In this document: piece by piece, positions 47,442 through 59,009 of the stretch
How positions within the stretch are numbered: position 1 is the stretch's first letter
Layout: each line of letters opens with the position of its first letter
Source of the DNA: Dimorphilus gyrociliatus
Lineage: Eukaryota; Annelida; Polychaeta; Dinophilidae
Reading direction: 5' to 3'
Assembly: GCA_904063045.1 (NCBI GenBank)
Contig: CAJFCJ010000031.1
Location: forward strand, 310,001-374,000
Length of the DNA: 64,000 nucleotides
The notes under the pieces: generated by a model
Seen by the model: only the letters and a program-made list of their open reading frames with translations
The model's database searches: none
What the model was told of the DNA's origin: nothing
Program-made: the position numbers and the translations under genes

Positions 47442-49104
47442 ATGGTGGACCGTTTACAGCAACCAGAGGAACGTCAAGCGGGTATCAGGAAAAATGTATA
47501 TCGAAACATGGCCGTTTTGACCTCATCTTTTTTTTGTGTATATATATCTTATATGTCATTGGAGAGTCTACAAAGCTCTTTAAATTTCGAGAATGGTTTG
47601 GGAACAACCTGTGTCGCCATCATATATGGTGTTCTGATAGTATCATCGTTCTTAGCACCACCCTTTATTGAAAGATTCGGAGTAAGGAATGTACTATTAT
47701 GTGGCTGGTTTTGTCACACGCTGTTTATATTGGCTAACATGTGGCCTCATTGGGCAACTCTAATTCCAGCCAGTATTCTAGTTGGTGTGGCTTCTGGTTT
47801 TATATGGGTTGCTCAAGGATCTTATGTTTCAAGATTAGGAGTTCGTCTATCGGAAGCCTCATCCCTGGCCAGTGAACCGGCTATGGGGCGTCTATTCGCT
47901 GCTTTCTCTGCTGTTTTGGCACTTATGCGTTTATTTGGTTATGTTCTTTCTTCACTAATCCTTTACAGCCATAAATCGAATGAAAATTTGGACGTAAATG
48001 GAACAACAACTCCCCGACCAATATTGAAATGTGGAGCATTACACTGTCCGATGGAACAAACTGATCATTTCGAAAAGCCCCCAAAAAGAATTAAATACAT
48101 CTTATTAGGCATCTATCTAGCCTTTAATATTCTAGGAATATTCATAATCCTTGCTCTGCAGAATATTGGTGAGCAAAGGGAAAACCGTCAATCGCCGGCA
48201 TCCTTTGGTTCAGCTTTTAAGAAAAAGCTGAAGAGAACTCTACTACTCTTTCGAAAGCCTTTAATGTCAGCGTTGTTATGTATTACAGTTGTTAATGCCC
48301 TAAATGAGGCCACACTACATTCCTCTTTTACCCAATCATTTGTTATATGCACTCATGGCGTTAAGATGGTTGGTTTAGTCCTATTGGTAACCTGCACAGT
48401 TTATCTAGTCACCAGTCTGATAGTTGGATGGGTAGTTCGTTATATACCATCCTCTGTGATGGTTTTCGTTGGCTTTTGTGTTTTAGCTGCTTTTGCTTTG
48501 ACTGGTCTATTTCTACAAACTGGACCTGAAATGTTTAGTTCGCTTCTACTTCTATCTGCCTCCATTGGTGCAGCTTTGGGCATCCTACTTCCGGCTAAAC
48601 AAAGTTTGTACTCTTTTTTTCATTAACTATTAGCAGATTTCTTCCGTTTCCTTTTAAATCCGTTTTTTTTGTCTTTATTCTTGTCTTTCTTTATATTTTC
48701 TTGCCATAGCTTCTCCATATATCTAATTGGAAAAAGATTTTGAAACCTATTCTTAAAACTCTATATATTCTCCTCTTTTTTATTTTTAAACAGCATTGGC
48801 CGGATTTTGGTTCAAGGATAGAAAAACTGAAGCTTACGGTTTAGAACAATCGTTCAATGCATTAGTTCAGTGCATCGCCTACGCTTATTCCAGATATTTA
48901 TGCATCAGGGTGAAATTTTATATCTTCCTTGGTTTCTTATTGATCGCTTTTGTGATCTACACAATTCAAGTTATACGTAAGAAGGCGTTAACCCTAACAA
49001 CCCAAAATAATAATTTAGACACTACTGAAATGAGGAGATCCAGATCGTTATCGGCCAGAGAGAATAGTGAAGCCAGTGAAGCACTAGTCCCTATGGACAG
49101 ATAA
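47442..49104 (+). CDS. UNC93A: UNC93A-like major facilitator membrane protein
   Basis: Two exons, 47442-48603 and 48794-49104, joined in phase (PAKQ / T-LAGFWFK), giving 490 residues. It belongs to the UNC93 branch of the major facilitator superfamily, multi-pass membrane proteins at the cell surface or endosomes; UNC-93 regulates a K+ channel in C. elegans, and UNC93A's substrate is unsettled. The family signature is seen in SLESLQSSLNFENGLGTTCV followed by AIIYGVLIVSSFLAPPFIERFG, then GVASGFIWVAQGSYVSRLG. About 11-12 hydrophobic segments are visible, with a long loop holding HCPMEQTD between the two halves. The C-terminal tail is polar and Ser/Glu-rich (SLSARENSEASEALVPMDR). Which UNC93 paralogue it is remains a tentative call. 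Confidence 0.88.
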
Positions 49105-49952
49105 AAAGAAGAATGGCAAAGCCACTAATTATCAATCAGATTTTCTTACTCTTTATGAAATTAGAATTAAAAAGAAAATGAAAAAAAAGGACAAATCGAA
49201 AATTGTTATTTATATTTTATAAATTGGGTTTTTCTTTTTTTTCCTCTTCAATATTAAATCTTTTATGAAGATGCTAAAGAAAGGGCGTGTTGTAAAGAGG
49301 ACAGGGAGAGAGAGAGGGATATCTCTGTCAAAAAAAAAGAAAAAAAAAGGACATATATATTCTTTTATAACTGGAGTTACTTTGCTTTTCTTTGTCACTG
49401 CATTTTTCATATATATATATATATATATATTTTTTTTTTCCATGAAAGAGCGTTCCGATTCGTTCCGATTATGAACATATTAAAATACTGTTGTGTAATA
49501 TCAATCTATTGAATTGTTACTTTAAAAAGTCTTGGATTATTTTCTTTCTTTTCTTTTTGCTCAAAATCGTTTTTTCCCTATCCCTTAAATATTTTTCATC
49601 TGTTCATCTACCTTATCATTGTTTCCAGTTTTTAGGTTAGTCTTTCTGGTTTTTAACGAGTTTTTATTTAAAAAAATAAAGATTGATATATATATATATA
49701 GATATATTTATTAAACATCATCCTTTATTTGGTACAATAATGAGTTGTTTTTAAATAAGAAGATTTTACTCATCCAAGTGAAGGAACTCAATAGGTAGCT
49801 ACATTAAAAACATATAGAACCCCTCGCTGTCTATAAAAGCGGGCAGGTATTAACGGTGAGGTTCACTTTACGAATTTTGGCAATTGGAGGAAGACCACTT
49901 GTTGGTTGTTTGACTTTTTTAAACATTTTTTTGTTGGGAAAAAGTATTAATA
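49105..49952. promoter_or_regulatory. Spacer with TATA-box promoter
   Basis: AT-rich 3' flank of the UNC93-like gene with a TA run (49411-49430). TATAAAAG at 49832-49839 lies about 115 bp upstream of the next ATG (49953), followed by GC-richer sequence (CGGGCAGGTATTAACGGTGA). This is a good TATA-type promoter for the secreted lectin-like gene. Such a promoter suits strong or cell-type-restricted expression. Confidence 0.6.
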
Positions 49953-51271
49953 ATGGTTTCGTTGAAATTTCTGTTAGGTTTCGTCTTTTTAATAGGAGGT
50001 AAGTTATGAATATAATACAAATTTATCTATTTGGAAACCTTATTAATATTCCCCCCTTTCGAATGTACAGTCGTTGGAAGTGAAAGCCTAAAATGCCCTC
50101 AATATTACCAAGAAGTAGAGGGTGGTTGTTTCAGAATTGTGTATATTAAAGAGGTACGAATTTTGAATGACTCCATTTTTCATTTATTTTTTTTTATTGT
50201 AATAAAAATAATTAAACGACCAAAAATATTTAGGGAGGAACAATCGTAAATAATAGAGAGACGGCTACACAGTTTTGTAAGTTGGCGTTTTTTGATTCGG
50301 TATCTCAAATGCAGAATGTTGAGTCAATTGTTCGAAGTTCACATGCCGAAAAATTTACTTCGGTTGATCATTTATCTTTCTGGTTTGGTATGTCGAAACA
50401 TGGCAACCATTGGAAATGGGAGCGTTTCGGGAACGAGACAATGATATTTGATCAAATGATGTATGGCATTATATATGGTCGAGTATTTCCATCTTGTCTA
50501 GATTATACACAGGCAACGTTGAACATTTATCAAATTGTTGAAACTCAAATTATGACGACAAGTAATAATGCTACCGCCGATGGTTTAATATGTAGAGCCG
50601 ATTATGAAAAAGGCCCTGAAAATGTTATTGAAGGCGATCCGCATATAATTCAAAAGTTGTTGAAGAGTGAGGAGAAGTTTTGTTATGATCTTATTGGCAA
50701 GTCTGGTGATGTTTTTACATTAATTGATGATAGAGCATCGGAAGCAACTGTAATGGCCGAATTAAAAGACGATTATTATTTTCATAAAGTTATACTAATT
50801 AGCGGAAAAGATAGAATTGTTATCTCTGCCGATTACGGGGTTGTTGGTGAAAAGAAGATGAGCTGGTCGGCGGGAGATGGTATGAAATTGTTTAAAAAAG
50901 GGATTGCCATTGCGAAAAAAGATTCGCTATTCTATGTGCTTTTGGGTGTAAACGACTTGTATGGTATTAAGATAGTAAGAAAGCAAAAGGATTGGGGCTA
51001 CTACATTGACGTCTTGTTCGATCAAAGAAAGGGAATTCAAAATATTAATTCACTATCTGGTGGTTTGTTTGGTTGGGTTCAGAGTGGCGACTACGAATTT
51101 AATTTTCCAGTTCAAAGTCATACAGAGGGTAAAAAGCTTCGAGGATCTATTCAAGTACGAGGTAAACTTTTCGACGCTTTCTACATAATCGGCTTGGATG
51201 GAAAACCGTGTTGGTCTCTTCCAATCGACCATATCCTATATCCAAGAAATTCTAATCACTTTCGCCTGTAA
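49953..51271 (+). CDS. Secreted protein: C-type lectin-like domain plus ITIH C-terminal-like domain
   Basis: Three exons, 49953-49998, 50071-50153 and 50234-51271, all in phase; 388 residues. The signal peptide is MVSLKFLLGFVFLIGVVGS. Residues about 24-165 look like a C-type lectin-like fold: CPQYYQEVEGGCFRI, TATQFCKLAFFDS, SFWFGMSKHGNHWKWERFG and the paired cysteines in PSCLDYTQ and GLICRADY. The Ca-binding EPN/QPD and WND motifs are not evident, so sugar binding is doubtful. Residues about 174-388 resemble the C-terminal domain of inter-alpha-trypsin inhibitor heavy chains: IEGDPHI, EKFCYDLIGKSGDVFTLIDD, SLSGGLFGWVQ, KPCWSLPIDHILYP. There is no VIT or VWA domain, which ITIHs normally have. 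The role is unknown; an extracellular matrix, mucus or immune protein is plausible. It has its own TATA promoter. Confidence 0.75.
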
Positions 51272-51500
51272 CTACTAGAATTACATCTGTAGAAACAATG
51301 CTATTTGCATATATATAAATAAATATATATGTTCATATATGTATAAAAGAAGTATTATGATATATACATAAAAAAATAGAATACAAGAATTATGATAAAG
51401 AGAATTGATATGAATGTTTGGTATTTTAGGGGATTGCTGCTTGTTGCTCATGCAATTGTATCATAACCAAATGTATCTACCTTGGTTATGCTAAATTAAT

Positions 51501-51600
51501 TGAATATTTATTTGCACGCATGCGCTTTGAGAGACTTTTCACGGGCTCGTGAAAGGAGCGTGCAACGATTATGACTAGGATTCTATACCGTGCTGTAAAC
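51501..51600 (+). repeat. Module copy 1 with NRF1-like palindrome
   Basis: It starts TGAATATTTA, carries ACGCATGCGCTT (51516-51527; an NRF1-type GCATGCGC palindrome), then GGGCTCGTGAAAGG and ATTATGACTAGG. The same blocks in the same order occur at 53551-53650. Probably a duplicated promoter or first exon, or two copies of an old repeat. Confidence 0.55.
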
Positions 51601-52487
51601 ACTAAGAGAAAATGTGGTTCAGTTGAATGACGTTTCTCTTTTGAAAGTATAGAATTAGTCTTGTTTTTTTTTTCCCATTTTTATTTATTTATGCGTAATA
51701 TATTGATATTTTAGAGTCCAACTGACGTAGAAACTATACGCTCAAGTAACAAAAATACGTTTCATCTTATTTTTCGTTTTATTGCCATGTTTACGCTTTA
51801 AAATTAATGCGTCTGCTATTGTTCAAATGAAATGGCGCGATATATCTCTAAATAATACGCCCTAATTTTCTCTTGTTCGTTCTTTTTTGTTAAATCAACT
51901 TTTTATTTGGGCACGTTATCCTTCTAAGGCCTATCTTGTTTAAAAACTTCTTTTATTTTTTCAATGTCACATTGGTCTTTTAAGAAACTCTCCTCTTCTT
52001 TTCACCAATACGCTCTATTTAATTTTTGAATTTATAAAAAGGAAAAGAAGCTTTTTATTTGTTTTCTTTTTTCTGGTTCTTTTATGCGATTTTGTGGTTT
52101 TTGTGTGTATAATTTATAAATATGTGTGTGTATGTGTGTATTAAAAGAATTCAATATATCCGCATAATGAAGAATAATAACATTCTTTCAAGATAAAGAA
52201 TGAATAACAACCCAACACTATTGGTAAGAGATAGCGAGAACGTTTAAGGTAGCTGCTCTTACGGACACTGCATTCCGACTATCGAAAAGTATTCTATTTT
52301 ATAAATAAATGAGAAAGGTAGTTCTTATGTTATTCCTCAAGCATCAATAAAGTTGACAATCTTAATTATCGGCTAAATTAAAATTATCTAAAAGATAATG
52401 ATATATTAAGATTCCTTAAGGCTTTCTTTATCATAAACCCATTAAGAATATCCGGATATAGATGTAGATTTAGATATGTAACGAGGT

Positions 52488-52489
<2 letters not shown>

Positions 52490-52519
<30 letters not shown>
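52490..52519. repeat. (GA)n microsatellite
   Basis: About 15 GA units in the non-coding region. Other GA runs lie at 58977-59008 and 62793-62831; GA tracts can bind GAGA-type factors. Confidence 0.9.
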
Positions 52520-52522
<3 letters not shown>

Positions 52523-53550
52523 GGGAAAATACTCACACAGATACAATGCTATAACCTTGAAAAACAAATAAATAAATAAATAAATCTTTAAGAGATAAAA
52601 TAAATAAATTTAATACCATTATTGTTAAGGAAGTTTAGAAAAGAAACTAGGAAGAAAGCTATCTTCTAATAGTTGAAGATAGACATATTTTTTGCAATTT
52701 AAAAACGTATGAAAAATAAAAATGATATATAGAATGAAATTTAACAAAATACTTATTTATATAAGGATTTATTTTTATAGTTTAGATTAGGATCAGGGCT
52801 ATATTTGTAATATGAAATTGAAATTATTATATATGCATATATACAGTATATAAATTTACATACTGTATATGTTACCTTTGTTATAGAAATATATTATAGA
52901 ATATGTTCAAGGTTGTTAAATTGCTAAATATGAAAGAATAAAAGAGAACTAAGTCAGCACATTGAAATGAAAAAGTCTTTCGTTGAATTTTCCTTTTAAG
53001 TTTATAAAAAGGAACAATATAATCAACCGAGATATTTTGTCTAAAAAGATAATGAACATAGTCATCCTTATCCTTATTCCATATTAGATATAATGGGAAA
53101 TCGTTGAAAATAATCGAAATCAGTTGTAATCTTTCGATCAACAGTTAAAAATATGATATAAATGTATGAGAATAAACTAGACAAACAATTAGAATTACGT
53201 AATAAACAACATTCTCTTGTCCTCTTTCTAGTAAGAGGATAATATCTAGGAAATAAATGTTGATGTTTGCATATGGTATTGGTATATTATATAACCTATT
53301 TACAAAGGAATCTCTCTGATTCATACGATTTTGCTGTAATTTACCCCTGTTTATCTTTAGAATGTATTTAACAAATGACTTAATAATCTCTACTATTCAT
53401 AATCAATCCAGATAAATATATCATTTTTAAGAAAAGAAGAACAAAAAACCCATTTGAATTTCTTAATAATAATCTAATACCTCGAAACAGGGATTGTTTG
53501 GTATTTGGATATTTTCTAAAGAAGTAGGCCTGTTTATATGTTAATTCATA

Positions 53551-53650
53551 TGAATATTAATAAGTACGCATGCGCTTACGGATCAGCAACCGAGCTCGTG
53601 GAAGAAACGTGAAATGACTATGACTTGGGTTTTGCCATAATCATTTGGAA
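53551..53650 (+). repeat. Module copy 2 with NRF1-like palindrome
   Basis: It starts TGAATATTAA, carries ACGCATGCGCTT (53566-53577), then GAGCTCGTGGAAG and ACTATGACTTGGG. It is colinear with the copy at 51501. A donor-like GGGTGAGTT follows about 210 bp later. Confidence 0.55.
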
Positions 53651-54987
53651 AGAAAGCAAGCTTGAATCGCGTTTAACCGCTGAAATTGCAATATCTTATG
53701 AAATACATTTACCATAAGAAGGTTAATAAAGATTTTGGAAGGCATTTACCTACTTTCAACGGTTGTGTTTACGTTGGAAGACCCGGCTTCTATTGTTAGA
53801 AACGATTGGAAGATATTCATTCTAAGAAGGCCTACATATCTTTTTGTTTATTATTTGTAGGGTGAGTTTTTAACGATCTGTAATCCATTATCTAATCTAG
53901 GTAGAGATAAGATTTTACTAGAAAGTCGATGTTGTTAATAATCGAATAAGAATTAGACGTTCAGAACTAGATTTTTTTATTATTCTCTTCATAGAAAAAC
54001 CTTGTATACATGTTAAATATCACGTGGAATGCGGCTGATCAGCTGATTAGTAAGACGGTGTTATGCTTACGTATATTTTAAAATTATCTTTAAATTGTCT
54101 CTATTAAAGAAGAAAGGATACTAGTTTCGCATTAATTGAGAGATTAAGATCTATAATTAAATGCTAATTCGTGGAACACGTATTTAATGAGTTAGCGCTA
54201 ATTTTACATTTAAAAAAAAAAGCTGTTAAGGCCGTCCGTTTTTTTTTAGATACTTTTTCTGATAAGAGACATTTTTAAGACATAATATGTATATGATAAG
54301 AGAGAGATATATATATATATAGAGTATATACTCTATAAGCTGAATATGAATGAGGTTAATATCCTTCTTTTGTTCGCCAATCCCTTTTTATTAAAACTGT
54401 AATGTAAAATTAGAGCTTGAAAGTTTTTAAAAAACTTAAAAATAGTATTAGGTTAGTCCCGCCTTAATCTTTAGAGAGGCCCTTCTTTTTTTTTAGACTT
54501 TTAATCAATTGCACAAGGAAAAACATAACAAAGTACAAAATACTTTGTTTAGTAGGTGGATAAAAAAAAAATAATGTACATATGACAAATTTTAGGATCC
54601 GGTATAAGATTCCTTGTATGTCCCCGATATCATCCGCTATTTACATTGTTTCTGATCAACAAGTTTTATTTTTATATAGGCCAACGCAAATCAAAGTATG
54701 ATAATCTGATAGTTTATTACGTTGTTCTGAAAATTGTTATAAAAAGATTGTAGATACTTCTCCCTTAACATACTTTTATCAGATTCTGCTCGAGACAGAC
54801 AATAACAATACGATAGAAATATTTTAAGATTTAAGATGGACGTTCTTATGTTCAGCCCTTATGTAGGGTTAGTTTATAATTAGTTTACTTATTAATATTC
54901 AGTTGACATAACTATGCATAAATTAGCATATCGATTTAATTAATTCGTTGATTAAATGTGCCTCTTTTGACTTTTTATTACAGGAGA

Positions 54988-55677
54988 ATGGTTAGTTGCG
55001 TCGAATTACCGATTGCTAGCGAAGCAAAGAAGACTCATAATAAATTGTTTGGAAAAATCTTTAGAAATAAACCTGTTGAGGAAGTTCAAAAGAAGAGAGA
55101 ACCGGCTGTCAGGGCACAAAGGCGATGGGTGAGGGTTGTTAAGGACGATCATAATGTTGGCGAGGAAAACACAAATCCGCATGTTATAAGGAAGTTTACT
55201 AAAGATTACGTTGAAAAGCAACAAAGACGAATGCTAGAAGCGCAAGAAAGAATCGAAGATGATGTGTTCAATTCGGAAAAGGAAACAACTGAAAAACAAC
55301 AAGAGAGAAACCGTTCAAATTCACTGGATAGGCAACCAACCTTTACGAAAATAGTCAACAGACTTTTCCGTTCAAAATCTGATTCATCCGTCAAAACACA
55401 AAACCGACACGACCGCCATTCCAAAGAGAGGAAAACTTCCGCCGATAGTTGGACTCAGGGAGTACCGTACAGTTTAGAATCTTGCGTAAATACAATACTA
55501 AAGAAGAGCGGATCACCCGATTCCAGTAACGATGGATCCGGAAAGAAATGTACAAGATTCTGCGAAGAGGTTGAAATTTTAAAATTAGATTACGAAGATT
55601 TGGACAAAAAAGAAATTGTTTCTGAGCCACTACACGACACTTATAAGATGTGCGAAGATGAAGTAAATGAAGAATAA
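54988..55677 (+). CDS. Orphan basic, hydrophilic protein
   Basis: 229 codons from the ATG at 54988 (MVSCVELPIASEAKKTHNKL) to the TAA ending at 55677. It directly follows an acceptor (tttttattacag), so the 5' UTR is probably spliced. The sequence is Lys/Arg/Glu/Ser-rich without membrane helices. Features seen are a basic aromatic stretch (AQRRWVRVVKDD), a predicted helix (KDYVEKQQRRMLEAQERIED), a repeated basic phenylalanine motif (LFGKIFRNK and VNRLFRSKSD) and a C-terminal KCTRFCEEVEILKLDYEDLD. I recognise no family. The repeated LF-x-K/R motif may be a short linear binding motif. A TA run (55683-55706) follows the stop. Codon use and length argue for a real protein. Confidence 0.65.
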   Translation: MVSCVELPIASEAKKTHNKLFGKIFRNKPVEEVQKKREPAVRAQRRWVRVVKDDHNVGEENTNPHVIRKFTKDYVEKQQRRMLEAQERIEDDVFNSEKETTEKQQERNRSNSLDRQPTFTKIVNRLFRSKSDSSVKTQNRHDRHSKERKTSADSWTQGVPYSLESCVNTILKKSGSPDSSNDGSGKKCTRFCEEVEILKLDYEDLDKKEIVSEPLHDTYKMCEDEVNEE

Positions 55678-57302
55678 AGAATTATATATATATATATATA
55701 TATATTAAAAAGAAACTGTTACGTTCTTTTATAAATTAATCTTTTTATATATTATCCTAATTCCTTTATTGCATTATATTTTCTAGTTTTAATAGACAAA
55801 AAAAAGAAATCATAAGAAACCAAAAATGCATGGTTTTTATATTTGTATAATTAAAATGTTTGTTTTATATACTCTATTCCTTTTCCTTCTTCTTATTCTT
55901 CTCCTCCTTTTCCTTCTTTGTTTCTGTTTTTTTTTTACACTTGATCGTTTATTGTTTTATAAATTGTTGATTGATTGATTGGAAACATTAAAATATTGAA
56001 CCACTTGTAATAGCATTTTGCTGGTGCTTCATACCTTAATTATTGTTACATATACATATATATTTCATGTAATAGTAAAATTCTACAGTAATATGTATTT
56101 GAATTGGTGTCTATGCTATAAATAATTCAGCTTAATATTTGCATACCATATACATCGCTACAGTTGTCACTTAAATAAAAATAAACTAAATGGACTATTA
56201 AGATAATTGCGCAGTCACTTTTTTCCTTTTACATCTGCTTATCATAATAAAATATAAGTAAATCCAGGTTAGCTCATCGTTTCGAAAGTGGCGCGATTGC
56301 CTTGAATAAACAAGGTCATGGTTAAACTGGTCTCATTTTCCGTATCCGGTTGGAATATTTTATCGTTTTGCATGGAAGATAGGCGCTAAATTTGAATTGT
56401 ATTTCTCGGTTGGTGTCGCCATCTACAGTCTCGTAAAGAAGAGATCAACTGAAGAGAAGAAAAAAGGGAAATTTGGACAAAAGAAAACAAGTTGAGCATG
56501 TATAAGTAAACGAAAAAAGTAATAGCCGAGGGCCAGATATATTCGAGTATTATTCGCTTAAAAGCTGTCGAACATCCCTGGAGAGAAAATGAACCTTAGA
56601 CCCTGGCCGCTACTTGTCGGGATGAACAGTTTTAATGAGCGCTCTCGCATGTTCATCTGACCGAACGACATTCGGTACACGTGAGCTTCACAATAAGTAT
56701 TAGTCGTCATGTTACTGACCCTGTTCTAGATCAAACGCTCTGAGAAAAAAGTGCGGCGAACAGTCAATGAGGCAAAAAGAGAACGTCCGCGAACTGAAGA
56801 GAATAGATGAGAAATTTCCTACAAGCTGACATGCTTGACGTTTGTCTTTTTGTTGTTTGGCGGCGAATGTTTGCTGCCATTTTCGGTCGGCTGGTCATCT
56901 TGATTAAGTGTGCAGTTCTTTCGAACTTAATTCTTTTCCCTAGTTCTTTTCCCCTTTTTACTAGATTTGATCTAAAAAAAACGCCTATTTTCCCTACCGA
57001 CCATACAATTCATTATTTTCCCTGATTTTCAAATCTAATCTACAAAACAGGTGCCGGTTAATTTTCCACGACCTTGAACAGATTAGCGTCTGTGAAATTT
57101 CGACATCATTATTTCTCTCGGCTCATCGCTGCGCTCATTCAACTGCCTAGCTCTCCAGAGGCGCCAGATGCCGTTTCGCCTACTCTGTCCGTCCAGCGAG
57201 CATTGCGGTTATTTCGCGCTTAAAAAGAGCGCTTAGTTTATTGCATACAGCGCTCAAACTATACTTATGTTCTCTATCAAACCCCCCTGTTACTTTTTCA
57301 CT

Positions 57303-57327
57303 CCCCCCCACCCCCATCCCACCCCCC
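57303..57327 (-). other. Canonical G-quadruplex motif (minus strand)
   Basis: The plus strand reads C7-A-C5-AT-C3-A-C6. The minus strand therefore has four G-runs of at least three separated by loops of 1-2 bases, matching the strict G4 pattern. The plus strand could form an i-motif. It sits in the GC-rich island of the desert. Confidence 0.75.
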
Positions 57328-58974
57328 ACTCCTATCTCCCTTCCCTTTACCTGATTGTTACGAAAAGTAAGAGGGGTAACCAAAAGAGAAAAAAAAATCG
57401 ACGCCAATTACACATGCCTTAACGGCGTCTACGGCTCACGCCTGCTCAACGGCGCATGATTTTATGTAACGCCTCTCTCCGTGACATTTCCGCGTTTGTG
57501 GGGAGAAGAGCGATGCAGTTTAGCGGAAAGGTGCAGCTCGACTGATCGCGCGGAAAACGGTGTCGGATAGTTTTGCAGTTTGACAACGGCACGATTGGTT
57601 GCCGATACCAATACCGATCCTCATTATTTTCTTCGTTTCACTTGGGTACATTTCTTTTCTGCATTCGCCTAAATGAGGGAAAAAATAGACTTGTAAGAGA
57701 GATACAAATGAATAAAACAGTTCAGAAGAGAGAGAGAGAGAGGCTTGGAAAGCAGCGAGCGGCCGTGCAAGAGAGATAGTCAGATTGAATAGGGGCTGCG
57801 GGGGGAGGGAAGCAATCTGATTCTTCTCTCGAACTTTATTGTACAGACCGCCCCCTTTTCCACCGCAAAACCGACTGATGCGGCGTTAAATCAAGCTGAA
57901 AGATTAGCCGAAAGTAGATTACTTAGCCTCGCAACTCGTCGGCGTGAGCCGACTGTATAAAATCGAATTTCGTTCCATTAGTATAGGCGGTCCGAGGTTG
58001 CCACCCACCTGCGAACGCTTGAATGCAGCAAAATATTTCCGGATTCTTGATGGCTTTCCTCTAATCGGCGGAACATTACGTTTCCTTTGACCGTCGGTCA
58101 AAAGCGAAAAGCGGCAGATGCCCTTTCCTTCCAATATATAACAGATGCTTATAATGATTAGGGCGCTTCGACTATAAATCGTTCCACAGTGGGTGGCGAG
58201 CTACTGTACGGGTCATTGAGAGAGATTAGTAGTAGATAATGACCAATGCGATTATGCAAATCTCTACCCTAAATTTTTTCAGCTCTTGTACTAAAGTCTA
58301 TAAGTATATAGGCTGAAAACAGTAGATAATTCCTCATTCCTTTTAGCACTAACTGCTCGCCTTTTCTATTGTATAAATCAAGCATGACTAGGAAAGCCGC
58401 AACCGTTATTTTTCTATTTAAATGTAAGAATATAAGAATATTTATATATATTTATACAATATACTCTTAAATGCTATATCATATGCTAAAGGTATATTTA
58501 CTCTATACAGTATATCAAAATACCGTGGTGTATACTGTGTATATTACTGTATGGAAAATTATGTCATTCCTAAGTCAATTCATCTCGAAATCTTGCTCTC
58601 TCAATCTTCTCTCCAGTCTCAAAGAAAATATCATATCTTGGCTGCTAAACTTTTATGAATATACTATAGCAATTTCATGGAGCTAAGAGGAACCATTGGT
58701 GCGGAAGTTTAGATGCTCAAAGCGAGCTTACACCGCAAAGCTGCAGCCGTATATGTGTTATACTGTATAGTCTTCTATTTCCGTTGTAGTCGATGGAAAA
58801 GTCCTAGTGAAAAAAAAGTAATTATTTCGAGAGAAAAGGTTAAAAATTGGGAAAGAAAATTGGAAACAGTAGAAAAAAAACTTTATCTTCATGATAACAA
58901 TCGATAGAGAGCAAATGATACAAAGAGAATAGACCAGAAAGAGCAAGTAAAAGATAAAGAAATAGTGACAGTTA

Positions 58975-58976
<2 letters not shown>

Positions 58977-59008
<32 letters not shown>
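58977..59008. repeat. (GA)n microsatellite
   Basis: About 15 GA units. Simple repeat. Confidence 0.9.

Positions 59009-59009
<1 letters not shown>

Larger units (their letters stand above)
51272..54987. other. 3.7-kb non-coding region upstream of the orphan gene at 54988
   Basis: AT-rich sequence with a (GA)n run, several TA tracts, and two diverged copies of a roughly 100-bp module at 51501-51600 and 53551-53650. A donor-like GGGTGAGTT at about 53860 and the acceptor tttttattacag just before 54984 suggest that non-coding first exons of the gene at 54988 lie here. No protein-coding gene is recognised. Confidence 0.45.

Noticed and set aside
57999-58199. Inverted GCCACCCAC / GTGGGTGGC about 180 bp apart
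   Set aside because: Too short and too far apart to mean much without conservation.
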